Origin: UMGS1781 sp045628105
GTDB taxonomy: Bacteria; Bacillota; Clostridia; TANB77; CAG-508
Assembly (NCBI GenBank): GCA_045628105.1
Contig: JAZQOX010000009.1
Location: 1 to 39,585 of the forward strand
DNA: 39,585 bases
Reading direction: 5' to 3'
Position 1 is the first letter of the stretch, and each line of letters opens with the position of its first letter. Below, one piece after another: positions 23,688 through 33,204 of this stretch. The translations under genes and the position numbers were made by a program. The notes below the pieces were generated by a model. That model did no database searches, was not told where the DNA came from, and was given only the letters and a program-made list of their open reading frames with translations.

Positions 23688-26600
23688 TTGCTAAAAGACT
23701 TAAATTACGAAAAAACAACAAGAAAAACTTTCGCCAAAATAGGAGATTTTATTGATATACCTAACTTAATTCAAGTTCAAAAAGACTCTTATGATTGGTT
23801 TGTTAAAGAAGGATTAGGAGAAGTATTAAGAGATATTTCACCTATAGAAGACTACACAGGAAACCTAGTTTTAGAATTCTTTGATTACTACATGGAAGAA
23901 GAAACTAAATATTCATTAGAAGAATCAAAAGAGAGAGATACTACATATTCAACAAGATTACATGTAAAAGTAAGATTAATTAACAGAGAAACAGGAGAAA
24001 TTAAAGAACAAGAGATTTACTTAGGAGACTTCCCATTAATGACAGATAGTGGTACATTCGTAATAAATGGCGCAGAAAGAGTTGTTGTCAGCCAGCTTGT
24101 TAGATCACCAGGATGTTATTATGAATCTGACTATGATAAAACAGGTAAAAAATTGTACAAGGCTACTGTTATGCCAATAAGAGGTGCTTGGCTTGAATAC
24201 GAAACAGATGGAAATGATGTATTCTGGGTAAGAATTGATAGAACAAGAAAATTACCGGTAACAACATTATTAAGAGCTATTGGTTTAGCAAATGATGAGC
24301 AAATTACAAGCTTATTTGGCGATGAAGATAAGTTATATGCAACAATAGCAAAAGACACAACAAAAACAACAGACGAAGCCCTTATTGAAATTTACAAAAA
24401 ATTAAGACCAGGAGAACTTCCAACAGTTGATGCTGCAAGAAACTTATTTAACAATTTATTCTTTGATCCTAGAAGATATGATTTATCAAAAGTAGGAAGA
24501 TATAAATACAATAAAAAATTAGACTTAAGTTACAGAATTAATGGAAAAGTTGCATTTGATGACATTATAAATAATGAAACAGGAGAGGTTATTGTTGAGA
24601 AAGATGCAGTAATTTCAGAAGAACAAGCAAAAGAAATTCAAAATGCAGGTATTAACATTGTAGATATTAAAGTTGATGATAAAAAAGTAAGAATTATAGG
24701 TAATGGAACAGTTGATATAAAAGCATTTGTTAATAGTGACGAAATAAAAATCAAAGAAAAAGTCAACTATGAAGTTCTAAAAAACATCTTAGAAACAACT
24801 GACGAAAAAGATTTAGTAAATGTAATAAATGAAAGAAAAGAAGAATTAGTTCCAAAGAATATAGTTACTGAAGATATTATAGCTTCAATAAACTATACAT
24901 TAAACTTACAATATGGTTTAGGAACAGTTGATGATATTGACCACTTAGGAAACAGACGTATTAGATGTGTTGGTGAATTATTACAAAACCAATTCAGAAT
25001 TGGTTTAACAAGACTTGAAAGAGTTGTTAGAGAAAGAATGACAATTCAAGACTTAGACGTTGTAACACCACAAACATTAATTAACACAAAACCAATAACA
25101 TCAGCAATTAGAGAATTCTTCGGAAGCTCACAATTATCACAATTTATGGATCAAACAAACCCATTATCAGAATTAACACATAAAAGAAGAATTTCAGCAT
25201 TAGGACCTGGAGGATTATCTAGAGAAAGAGCAGGATTCGAAGTACGTGACGTTCACTATACTCACTACGGAAGATTATGCCCAATAGAATCACCTGAAGG
25301 ACCAAACATAGGATTAATTTCAGCCCTTTCAACATTCGCAATAATCAATGAATACGGATTTGTTGAAACACCATATAGAAAAGTTAATCCAAAAACACAT
25401 CAAGTTACTGATGAAGTAATTTACATGACAGCTGATGAAGAAGACAACCATGCAATAGCACAAGCAAATGAACCATTAGATAAAGATGGAAAATTTGTAA
25501 ATAAAAAAATTAAAGTTAGATACTTAGATGAAATTATAGAAGTTGAATCAGATAGAGTAGACTATGTTGATGTATCACCAAAACAATTAGTTTCTGTTGG
25601 TGCAGCAATGATACCTTTCTTAGAGCATGATGATGCTAACCGTGCATTAATGGGAGCGAACATGCAACGTCAGGCAGTTCCTCTAATGATTACAGATTCA
25701 CCAATCGTTGGAACAGGTATTGAATACAGAGCAGCAAAAGACTCAGGAACAACAGTTGTTGCAAAAGAAGGTGGAAAAGTATTAAAAGTAACTGGTGATG
25801 AAATTACAATTAAAACAAAATCAGGAATAGATACATATAAATTACGTAAGTTCAAGAGAACAAATGGTGGAACATGTATTAATCAAAAACCAATAGTTAG
25901 AGCCGGAGAAACAGTTCAATCAAATGACGTAATTGCTGATGGACCATCAACACAAAATGGAGAAATGGCTCTTGGTAAAAACGTTCTTATCGCTTTCACA
26001 ACTTGGGAAGGTTATAACTATGAGGATGCTATTTTGTTAAGTGAAAGATTAGTTAAAGAAGACGTATACACATCAATTCATATTGAAGAATATGACTGTG
26101 AATGTAGAGATACAAAACTTGGACCAGAAGAAATTACAAGAGATATTCCAAACATAGGTGAAGACAGTTTAAGAGATATAGATGACAACGGAATTATAAG
26201 AATTGGTGCAGAAGTTAGACCAGGTGATATATTAGTTGGAAAAGTTACTCCAAAAGGAGAAACAGAATTAACATCTGAAGAAAAACTTTTAAGAGCAATC
26301 TTTGGAGAAAAAGCAAGAGAAGTAAGAGATACATCATTAAGAGTACCACATGGTGAAGCAGGAACAATAGTTGATGTTAAAATCTTTACAAGAGATAATT
26401 CAGATGAATTAGGCCCTGGAGTTAACCAAGTAATTAGAGTATATATAGCTCAAAAGAGAAAAATATCAGTCGGAGATAAAATGGCTGGTCGTCATGGAAA
26501 CAAAGGTGTTGTTTCAAGAATATTACCAGTTGAAGATATGCCATTTATGCCAGATGGAACACCAGTTGATGTTGTTCTTAACCCATTAGGTGTACCTTCT

Positions 26601-27410
26601 CGTATGAACCTAGGTCAGGTTCTTGAAGTTCACTTAGGTGCAGCTGCAAGATTATTAGGAATGAAAGTTGCAACACCAGTATTTGATGGTGCATCAGAAG
26701 AAGATATAGAAAACTTATTAAAAGAATCAGGATTATCAGAAGATGGTAAAACAATTCTTTATGATGGTAGAACAGGTGAACCATTTGATAAACCAATTAC
26801 AGTTGGTGTTATGTACATGTTAAAACTTCACCACTTAGTTGGTGATAAGATACATGCTCGTTCAACTGGTCCATACTCACTTGTAACACAACAACCTTTA
26901 GGTGGTAAAGCACAATTTGGTGGACAGCGTTTCGGAGAAATGGAAGTTTGGGCTCTTGAAGCATATGGAGCAGCTTACACATTACAAGAAATGTTAACAA
27001 TAAAATCAGATGATGTAATAGGAAGAGTAAAAACATACGAAGCAATCGTTAAAGGTGAAAATATTCCAGAACCAGGAGTTCCAGAAGGATTCAAGGTATT
27101 AATTAAGGAATTACAAAGTATAGGATTAGATGTAAGATTATTTTCAGAAGATGATAGAGAGCTTGAATTAACAGAGAATATTGATGACGGAATAGACTTT
27201 AACTTAGATGAAAATAAACCACTAGTAAGTGATGAAGAATTAATGGCAGAAGAACCATTAGAACAAGAAGAATTACTAGATGAAGATGAAATTCTTGATG
27301 AAGAAGAATTAGAAGAAGATTTTAATCCAGAAGATTTGGATGAAGAAGACTTTGATAATGAATTAGCAGAAGACAACGAAGAAAACGACAACGACTCATA
27401 CGAAGAATAA
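23688..27410 (+). CDS. rpoB: RNA polymerase beta subunit
   Basis: A 1240-residue beta subunit. Recognisable parts are GAERVVVSQLVRSPGCYYE, the rifampicin region SQLSQFMDQTNPLSELTHKR followed by RISALGPGGLS (Asp, His and Ser at the usual resistance positions are wild type), IESPEGPNIGLI, and the catalytic-cleft KRKISVGDKMAGRHGNKGVV. The C-terminus is ~50 residues longer than usual and highly acidic (EEELEEDFNPEDLDEEDF and more). The start is TTG 23688 with GGGAG 10 nt upstream. The usual rplJ-rplL genes do not precede it; secretion genes do. It is separated from rpoC by 228 nt. Confidence 0.98.
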   Translation: MLKDLNYEKTTRKTFAKIGDFIDIPNLIQVQKDSYDWFVKEGLGEVLRDISPIEDYTGNLVLEFFDYYMEEETKYSLEESKERDTTYSTRLHVKVRLINRETGEIKEQEIYLGDFPLMTDSGTFVINGAERVVVSQLVRSPGCYYESDYDKTGKKLYKATVMPIRGAWLEYETDGNDVFWVRIDRTRKLPVTTLLRAIGLANDEQITSLFGDEDKLYATIAKDTTKTTDEALIEIYKKLRPGELPTVDAARNLFNNLFFDPRRYDLSKVGRYKYNKKLDLSYRINGKVAFDDIINNETGEVIVEKDAVISEEQAKEIQNAGINIVDIKVDDKKVRIIGNGTVDIKAFVNSDEIKIKEKVNYEVLKNILETTDEKDLVNVINERKEELVPKNIVTEDIIASINYTLNLQYGLGTVDDIDHLGNRRIRCVGELLQNQFRIGLTRLERVVRERMTIQDLDVVTPQTLINTKPITSAIREFFGSSQLSQFMDQTNPLSELTHKRRISALGPGGLSRERAGFEVRDVHYTHYGRLCPIESPEGPNIGLISALSTFAIINEYGFVETPYRKVNPKTHQVTDEVIYMTADEEDNHAIAQANEPLDKDGKFVNKKIKVRYLDEIIEVESDRVDYVDVSPKQLVSVGAAMIPFLEHDDANRALMGANMQRQAVPLMITDSPIVGTGIEYRAAKDSGTTVVAKEGGKVLKVTGDEITIKTKSGIDTYKLRKFKRTNGGTCINQKPIVRAGETVQSNDVIADGPSTQNGEMALGKNVLIAFTTWEGYNYEDAILLSERLVKEDVYTSIHIEEYDCECRDTKLGPEEITRDIPNIGEDSLRDIDDNGIIRIGAEVRPGDILVGKVTPKGETELTSEEKLLRAIFGEKAREVRDTSLRVPHGEAGTIVDVKIFTRDNSDELGPGVNQVIRVYIAQKRKISVGDKMAGRHGNKGVVSRILPVEDMPFMPDGTPVDVVLNPLGVPSRMNLGQVLEVHLGAAARLLGMKVATPVFDGASEEDIENLLKESGLSEDGKTILYDGRTGEPFDKPITVGVMYMLKLHHLVGDKIHARSTGPYSLVTQQPLGGKAQFGGQRFGEMEVWALEAYGAAYTLQEMLTIKSDDVIGRVKTYEAIVKGENIPEPGVPEGFKVLIKELQSIGLDVRLFSEDDRELELTENIDDGIDFNLDENKPLVSDEELMAEEPLEQEELLDEDEILDEEELEEDFNPEDLDEEDFDNELAEDNEENDNDSYEE

Positions 27411-27426
27411 ATATTAAATGATGTTG

Positions 27427-27472
27427 AACATTATTTAATAAAAAATGTTGGGTCGCCGCCCTCGGCGACTCA
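27427..27472. repeat. Two-hairpin repeat, copy 1 (rpoB-rpoC gap)
   Basis: AACATT pairs with AATGTT (27427-27449), then GTCGCCG pairs with CGGCGAC (27452-27469) around CCCT. This G+C-rich motif in an A/T-rich gap looks like a dispersed palindromic element. Confidence 0.65.
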
Positions 27473-27545
27473 AAAGAGAAAGCCAAATTAATTAAATAAT
27501 TACATTAAAATTTATTAAATCACATAATAATTTGTTCGAGCAATG

Positions 27546-27592
27546 TACATTTAATAAAATAATAATGTAGGGGTTGCCGCCATCGGCGCTCC
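27546..27592. repeat. Two-hairpin repeat, copy 2 (rpoB-rpoC gap)
   Basis: It has the same plan as copy 1: TACATT with AATGTA (27546-27569), then GGGG and GCCG-CCAT-CGGC. The first stem differs from copy 1 on both sides in a compensating way (A/T swap). The second stem is partly degenerate. Confidence 0.65.
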
Positions 27593-27638
27593 GCAAAAAA
27601 ATAAAAATTAAACCTAAAATTTGGGAGGTTAAATTCTA

Positions 27639-30600
27639 ATGGAAAATAATCAAAAACAAGACGAATTAGAAATATTTGATAAAATTCAAATAGGATTAGC
27701 ATCAGATGAAAAAATTAGAGAGTGGTCTAAAGGTGAAGTAAAAAAACCAGAAACAATAAATTATAGAACATTAAAACCAGAAAAAGACGGATTATTTTGC
27801 GAAAAAATATTTGGTCCAACAAAAGACTGGGAATGTCATTGTGGAAAATATAAAAGAGTAAGATATAAAGGAATAGTTTGTGATAGATGTGGTGTTGAAG
27901 TTACAAAATCAAAAGTAAGACGTGAAAGAATGGGGCACATTGAACTAGCTGCTCCAATTGCACATATTTGGTATTTCAAAGGAATTCCAAGTAGAGTTGC
28001 TTTAATGCTTGATATTTCACCAAGAAGTGTTGAAAAAGTAATTTATTTTGCAGCATATGTTGTAACAGATAAAGGAACATCAGGATTACTTGAAGGACAA
28101 ATCTTAAATGAAAAAGAATACCATGAAGCTGAAGAAAAATACGGAAAAGGATCTTTCAAAGCAGGAATGGGTGCAGAATCAATAAAAACATTATTACAAA
28201 AAGTTGATCTTGCTAAATTATCAGAATCATTAAAGAAAGAAATAGAAGAATCAAGTGAACAGAAAAAAGCTAAACTAGTAAAAAGATTGGATACAGTTGA
28301 AAGCTTTTTACAATCTGGAAACAAACCAGAATGGATGGTATTAAATGTTATACCAGTTATTCCACCAGATATTAGACCAATGGTACAATTAGATGGAGGA
28401 AGATTTGCAACATCTGACTTAAATGATTTATATAGAAGAGTTTTAAATAGAAACAACAGATTAAAGAGATTACTAGAATTAGGAGCACCAGAAATCATTG
28501 TTAGAAATGAAAAAAGAATGCTTCAAGAAGCAGTAGATGCTTTAATAGATAATGGAAGACGTGGAAGACCAGTAACAGGAGCAGGAAACAGACCATTAAA
28601 ATCATTATCAGATATGTTAAAGGGAAAACAAGGACGTTTTAGACAAAATTTGTTAGGAAAAAGAGTTGACTACTCAGGACGTTCAGTTATCGTTGTAGGT
28701 CCTGAACTTAAAATATATCAATGTGGATTACCAAAAGAAATGGCAATCGAATTGTTCAAACCTTTTGTTATGAAAGAATTAGTAGCAAGAGGATTAGCAC
28801 ACAATATAAAAAGTGCAAAAAGAATGGTAGAAAAACTAAATCCAGAAGTATGGGGAATATTAGAAGAGGTTATTAAAGATCACCCTGTAATGTTAAACCG
28901 TGCTCCAACACTACATAGATTAGGTATTCAAGCATTCGAACCAGTATTAGTAGAAGGAAGAGCTTTAAAACTACATCCATTAGTATGTACAGCATTCAAC
29001 GCTGACTTCGATGGTGACCAGATGGCTGTTCACGTTCCACTATCTCCAGAAGCACAATCTGAAGCAAGATACTTAATGCTTTCAGTTAATAACTTATTAA
29101 AACCACAAGATGGTAAACCAGTAACAGTTCCAACACAGGATATGATACTAGGAAGTTACTACTTAACAATGGAAGTTGCAGGAGAAAAAGGAGAAGGTAT
29201 GTACTGTGCTAACGAAGATGAAGCAATGATGGCATACCAAAATGGAGACTTAGGATTACATGCAAAAATTAAAGTTAGAATAACTAAGGAAATTAACGGA
29301 AAACCTGTAACAAAAGCAATTGAAACAACAGTAGGTAGATTAATTTATAATCAAGGAATTCCACAAGATTTAGGATTTGTAGATAGAACAGATCCAGAAC
29401 ATGATTTCGACTTAGAAATCAGTTTCCCAGTTATGAAGAAAAATCTTGGAACAATTATTGCAAAATGTATAGATAAACATGGTTTAAACGTATCAGCTGA
29501 TTTATTAGACTACATTAAAGCAACAGGTTTCAAATATTCTACAAAAGGTGCTATAACAGTGTCAGTTGCTGACGTTGCAGTACCAGAAGCTAAAAAAGAA
29601 ATTTTAGCAAAAGCAGATCAAGAAGTTGAAAACATAGCAAAACAATATAGACGTGGTTTAATTACAAACGATGAAAGATATGATTCAGTAATTAAAGTAT
29701 GGGAAAAAGCTACAAGTGATGTTACAGAAGCTATGAAAGATAACTTCAGTGAATTAAATCCAATATTCATGATGGCACAATCAGGAGCCAGAGGTAACAT
29801 GAACCAGTTAAGACAGATAGCAGGTATGCGTGGTCTTATGGCTAACACATCAGGTAAAGCCGTAGAAATTCCAATCAAAGCATGCTTTAGAGAAGGATTA
29901 GACGCACTTGAATACTTCATTTCATCACACGGTGCTAGAAAAGGTTTAGCAGATACAGCTTTAAGAACAGCTGACTCTGGATACTTAACAAGAAGATTAG
30001 TTGATGTTTCACAAGACATTATTGTTAGAGAAGAAGACTGTGGAACAGATGAATATATTGAAATAGAAGATATTAAAGATGGAAATCAAATAATTGAAAA
30101 ATTAGAAGAAAGATTAACAGGAAGATATCCATTTGAAGATATTAAGGATCCAACAACAGGTGAAATAATTGCAGATAAAGATACATTAATTTTACCAGCA
30201 ATAGCAGAAAAAATAGTTAAAGCAGGATACACAAAAGTTAAAGTACGTTCAGTTTTAGGATGTAAAACAAAACATGGTGTATGTGCAAAATGCTATGGTA
30301 TGGGATTAGCAACAAGAAAGAAAGTAAATATAGGTGAAGCAGTTGGTATAATTGCTGCACAATCAATTGGTGAGCCTGGTACACAGCTTACAATGAGAAC
30401 ATTCCACACAGGTGGTGTTGCTGGAGGAGATATTACACAAGGTCTTCCTAGAGTTGAAGAGTTGTTTGAAGCTAGAAAACCAAAGGGATTAGCCGTAATT
30501 ACAGAAATAAGTGGTACTGTAAAAATAGAAGATTCTAAGAAGAGAAAAGAAGTTACAGTAACAGGAGATGCAGATGCTAAAACATACACAATAAGCTTTG

Positions 30601-31187
30601 GTTCTAAATTAAAAGTAAAAAACGGTGATTATATAGAAGCCGGTGATCCAATTACAGAAGGATCTATAAATCCAGCTGAAATACTTGCAATAAAAGGTCC
30701 AAACGGAGTATTTGAATATTTAACATCAGAAGTTCAAAAAGTTTATAGAAACCAAGGTGTTGATATTAACGATAAACACATTGAAGTTATTTCAAGACAA
30801 ATGCTTAAAAAGATCAAAATTGAAGACAGTGGAGATAGCGGAATGTTCATAGGATCATTAGTAGATATTAACGAATTCAAAGCAAACAATGCAGAATTAG
30901 AAGCAGAAGGAAAAACACCAGCAAAAGGACAAAGAGTGTTATTAGGAATAACAAAAGCGTCACTTGCAACAGAAAGTTTCTTATCAGCAGCATCTTTCCA
31001 AGAAACAACAAGAGTATTAACAGAAGCTGCAATCAAAGGAAAGAGAGATTCATTAATAGGACTAAAAGAAAATGTTATCATAGGAAAACTAATTCCAGCA
31101 GGAACAGGACTAACAGTATACAGAAACAAAAATGTATCAACAGGAGCAGAAAAACAAGAAGAAACAGAAACAAAACCAGAAGAATAA
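27639..31187 (+). CDS. rpoC: RNA polymerase beta' subunit
   Basis: A 1182-residue beta' subunit. The N-terminal zinc finger is in CHCGKYKRVRYKGIVCDRCG. The catalytic NADFDGDQMAVH is near residues 454-465 and its three Asp bind Mg. The second zinc site uses Cys801 (CGTDEYIE) and Cys875, 882 and 885 (CKTKHGVCAKCYG). The trigger-loop region (MRTFHTGGVAGGDITQGLPR) is intact. GGGAGG precedes ATG 27639. Length is close to Bacillus RpoC (~1200). A terminator follows, and rpsL/rpsG, which often come next in Firmicutes, are absent. Confidence 0.98.
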   Translation: MENNQKQDELEIFDKIQIGLASDEKIREWSKGEVKKPETINYRTLKPEKDGLFCEKIFGPTKDWECHCGKYKRVRYKGIVCDRCGVEVTKSKVRRERMGHIELAAPIAHIWYFKGIPSRVALMLDISPRSVEKVIYFAAYVVTDKGTSGLLEGQILNEKEYHEAEEKYGKGSFKAGMGAESIKTLLQKVDLAKLSESLKKEIEESSEQKKAKLVKRLDTVESFLQSGNKPEWMVLNVIPVIPPDIRPMVQLDGGRFATSDLNDLYRRVLNRNNRLKRLLELGAPEIIVRNEKRMLQEAVDALIDNGRRGRPVTGAGNRPLKSLSDMLKGKQGRFRQNLLGKRVDYSGRSVIVVGPELKIYQCGLPKEMAIELFKPFVMKELVARGLAHNIKSAKRMVEKLNPEVWGILEEVIKDHPVMLNRAPTLHRLGIQAFEPVLVEGRALKLHPLVCTAFNADFDGDQMAVHVPLSPEAQSEARYLMLSVNNLLKPQDGKPVTVPTQDMILGSYYLTMEVAGEKGEGMYCANEDEAMMAYQNGDLGLHAKIKVRITKEINGKPVTKAIETTVGRLIYNQGIPQDLGFVDRTDPEHDFDLEISFPVMKKNLGTIIAKCIDKHGLNVSADLLDYIKATGFKYSTKGAITVSVADVAVPEAKKEILAKADQEVENIAKQYRRGLITNDERYDSVIKVWEKATSDVTEAMKDNFSELNPIFMMAQSGARGNMNQLRQIAGMRGLMANTSGKAVEIPIKACFREGLDALEYFISSHGARKGLADTALRTADSGYLTRRLVDVSQDIIVREEDCGTDEYIEIEDIKDGNQIIEKLEERLTGRYPFEDIKDPTTGEIIADKDTLILPAIAEKIVKAGYTKVKVRSVLGCKTKHGVCAKCYGMGLATRKKVNIGEAVGIIAAQSIGEPGTQLTMRTFHTGGVAGGDITQGLPRVEELFEARKPKGLAVITEISGTVKIEDSKKRKEVTVTGDADAKTYTISFGSKLKVKNGDYIEAGDPITEGSINPAEILAIKGPNGVFEYLTSEVQKVYRNQGVDINDKHIEVISRQMLKKIKIEDSGDSGMFIGSLVDINEFKANNAELEAEGKTPAKGQRVLLGITKASLATESFLSAASFQETTRVLTEAAIKGKRDSLIGLKENVIIGKLIPAGTGLTVYRNKNVSTGAEKQEETETKPEE

Positions 31188-31192
31188 CAACA

Positions 31193-31219
31193 AAATTCGG
31201 CAGAAATGCCGAATTTTTA
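31193..31219 (+). terminator. Intrinsic terminator of rpoC
   Basis: AAATTCGGCA and TGCCGAATTT enclose GAAA and run into T residues, 5 nt after the stop. Confidence 0.88.
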
Positions 31220-31255
31220 ATGTTCCAATTAGGGACAGTCCCAAATTGGAACATT
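31219..31255. repeat. REP-like palindrome, second GGGACAGTCCC element
   Basis: AATGTTCCAATT (31219-31230) is exactly complementary to AATTGGAACATT (31244-31255), with the core GGGAC-A-GTCCC between them. The core and inner AATT are shared with 17863-17913 but the outer stem is different, which suggests selection for pairing. Confidence 0.7.
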
Positions 31256-31279
31256 ATGAAAAAAGGAGGAAGCATTTTT

Positions 31280-31777
31280 ATGAAATTAAATGTTGTATTG
31301 GTTGAACCAGAAATACCTCAAAATACTGGTAATATAGCAAGAACTTGCGCAATTTTAGGGGCAAAGTTACATCTAGTAAAACCACTAGGATTTGATATAT
31401 CTGAAAAACAATTAAAAAGAGCAGGATTAGATTATTGGGATAAATTAGATATAGAAGAACATGATAATTTTGTTGAATTTTTAAATAAATATAAACCAGA
31501 GGAAAATAATATGTATTTTATTACAACAAAGGGAACACATTGCTATAGTGACATAGACTTTTCAAAAATGGATGAAGTATTTGTATTATTTGGAAAAGAA
31601 ACAAAAGGATTACCAGAAGACACATTAAAAAAATACATAGAAAAAACAGCAAGAATTCCAATGAGACCAACTCTTAGATCTCTAAATTTATCAAATTCAG
31701 TTGCTATAGTAACATACGAAATATTTAGACAAAAGAATTTTGAAGGTTTACAAGAAATAAGTGATTATTTGGAATAA
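31280..31777 (+). CDS. trmL: tRNA (cytidine(34)-2'-O)-methyltransferase (SPOUT)
   Basis: A 165-residue SPOUT-class methyltransferase. The N-terminal VLVEPEIPQNTGNIARTCAI and the C-terminal knot region (VLFGKETKGLP; IPMRPTLRSLNLSNSVAIV) are diagnostic of TrmL, which modifies the wobble base of tRNA-Leu. Length fits the family (~155-165). AGGAGGA is 9 nt before the ATG. The 92 nt between rpoC and this gene are almost fully taken up by a terminator and a palindrome, so no separate promoter is visible; expression may depend on readthrough. Confidence 0.93.
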   Translation: MKLNVVLVEPEIPQNTGNIARTCAILGAKLHLVKPLGFDISEKQLKRAGLDYWDKLDIEEHDNFVEFLNKYKPEENNMYFITTKGTHCYSDIDFSKMDEVFVLFGKETKGLPEDTLKKYIEKTARIPMRPTLRSLNLSNSVAIVTYEIFRQKNFEGLQEISDYLE

Positions 31778-31800
31778 AATAGAGTAGGGAACAAAAACGA

Positions 31801-31836
31801 AAAAAAGACATGCAATAATATTTGCATGTCTTTTTT
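31801..31836. terminator. Bidirectional terminator between trmL and purB
   Basis: AAAAAAGACATGCAA and TTGCATGTCTTTTTT pair over 15 bp around a short loop, with T runs on both strands. Confidence 0.92.
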
Positions 31837-31837
31837 A

Positions 31838-33193
31838 TTATTTTACTAATGAACTTGCAAGTCCTAAGTAATTTTCAGGAGTTAAATTTAATAGTCTTTC
31901 TTTATCATTTTGATCAATATCAAGTTCAGAAATGAATTTCCTTAAATCATCTAGAGTAATTTTCTTTCCTCTAGTAAGTTCTTTTAACATTTCATAACCG
32001 TTTTCATAACCGTTTTTTCTTAAAACAGTTTGAACAGCTTCAGAAAGAATTTCAGGATTTTTATTTAAATCATTAAGTAAAACATCAAGATTAACTTCTA
32101 GTTTATTAGTAGCTTTAATGGTTTGTTTAATTGAAATTAAAGTATGAGCAAAGCTTACACCGATATTTCTAAGGGTTGAAGAATCACTTAAATCTCTTTG
32201 CATTCTTGAAACTTGAAGATTGTTTGTAAAATTATCAAAAATGCAATTTGCCATTCTAATATTTGCCATAGAATTTTCATGGTTAATAGGGTTTACCTTG
32301 TGTGGCATTACAGATGAACCAACTTCACCTTGAACAACTTTTTGCTTAAAATATCCCATACTTATATAAAACCACATATCACCATTATAATCCAAAGTAA
32401 TATTGTTAAATAGCTTAATGTAACTACATAATACGCATAAAATATCATGAGATTCTATTTGTGTTGTTAAAGGATTGTATTCTAGCCCGAATTCTTCAAC
32501 AAACTCTTTAGTAAAGCTTACCCAGTCAATGTTAGGGTAGGCAACTATATGAGCATTGTAATTGCCAACAGCACCACTAAATTTTCCTCTTAATTTAACG
32601 TTTTTAATAAAGTTTAAAATACTTTTCCATCTGTATGCAAAAATTTCAAATTCTTTTCCAACTGTTGTTGGAGTGGCGGGTTGACCATGTGTATGCCCAA
32701 GCATAGGAACATCTTTGCAGTCGTTTGCTTTTAACTCAATTAGGCTTATTAAACTTTCCATATTTGGAACAATAATTTTTTTAACTAATCCATTAACCAT
32801 TAAGCCATAGGCTAAATTGTTTATATCTTCAGAAGTACAAGTTAGATGGATTAGGTTAGTGTATTTGTTTAATCCTTTTTCATCTAATTTCTCACGTAAA
32901 TAATATTCAACAGCTTTTACATCATGGTTTGTGGTACTTTCTATTTCTTTAACTCTTTTTGCTTCATTAACATCAAAGCTAGAGATAATATCTTCAAGAT
33001 TTGTATAAACAGTATCTGAAATATGTTCAGTTGTAAAGTTACCACTTAAAAGTACTTTTTCCAACCATTTAATTTCAACTATAACTCTATTTTTTATAAG
33101 AGCATATTCACTAAAATATTCAGTTATTTCTTTTACATCATTTCTGTATCTACCATCAATTGGGGAAATTGCTTCTAAAGTATCAAAATTCAT
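31838..33193 (-). CDS. purB: Adenylosuccinate lyase
   Basis: A 451-residue enzyme that removes fumarate from SAICAR and from adenylosuccinate in purine synthesis. The superfamily signature is SSVMPHKVNPINHEN. TCTSEDINNLAYGL and MLGHTHGQPATPTTVGKEFE, with catalytic His, are intact. The sequence resembles the longer E. coli-type PurB (~456) more than the ~430-residue Bacillus type. GGAG is 8 nt before ATG 33193; GTG 33199 is too near to that site. It starts 11 nt after purA ends, so both are on one transcript. Confidence 0.96.
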   Translation of the reverse strand: MNFDTLEAISPIDGRYRNDVKEITEYFSEYALIKNRVIVEIKWLEKVLLSGNFTTEHISDTVYTNLEDIISSFDVNEAKRVKEIESTTNHDVKAVEYYLREKLDEKGLNKYTNLIHLTCTSEDINNLAYGLMVNGLVKKIIVPNMESLISLIELKANDCKDVPMLGHTHGQPATPTTVGKEFEIFAYRWKSILNFIKNVKLRGKFSGAVGNYNAHIVAYPNIDWVSFTKEFVEEFGLEYNPLTTQIESHDILCVLCSYIKLFNNITLDYNGDMWFYISMGYFKQKVVQGEVGSSVMPHKVNPINHENSMANIRMANCIFDNFTNNLQVSRMQRDLSDSSTLRNIGVSFAHTLISIKQTIKATNKLEVNLDVLLNDLNKNPEILSEAVQTVLRKNGYENGYEMLKELTRGKKITLDDLRKFISELDIDQNDKERLLNLTPENYLGLASSLVK

Positions 33194-33204
33194 TTTCACA
33201 ACTC

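Noticed and set aside
26975..27391. Ser-rich 138-codon minus-strand frame at the end of rpoB
   Set aside because: The Ser runs are simply the reverse complement of the GAA/GAT codons for the acidic tail of RpoB.
28043..28498. 151-codon minus-strand open frame in rpoC
   Set aside because: It is antisense to a conserved part of rpoC and its composition mirrors that gene.
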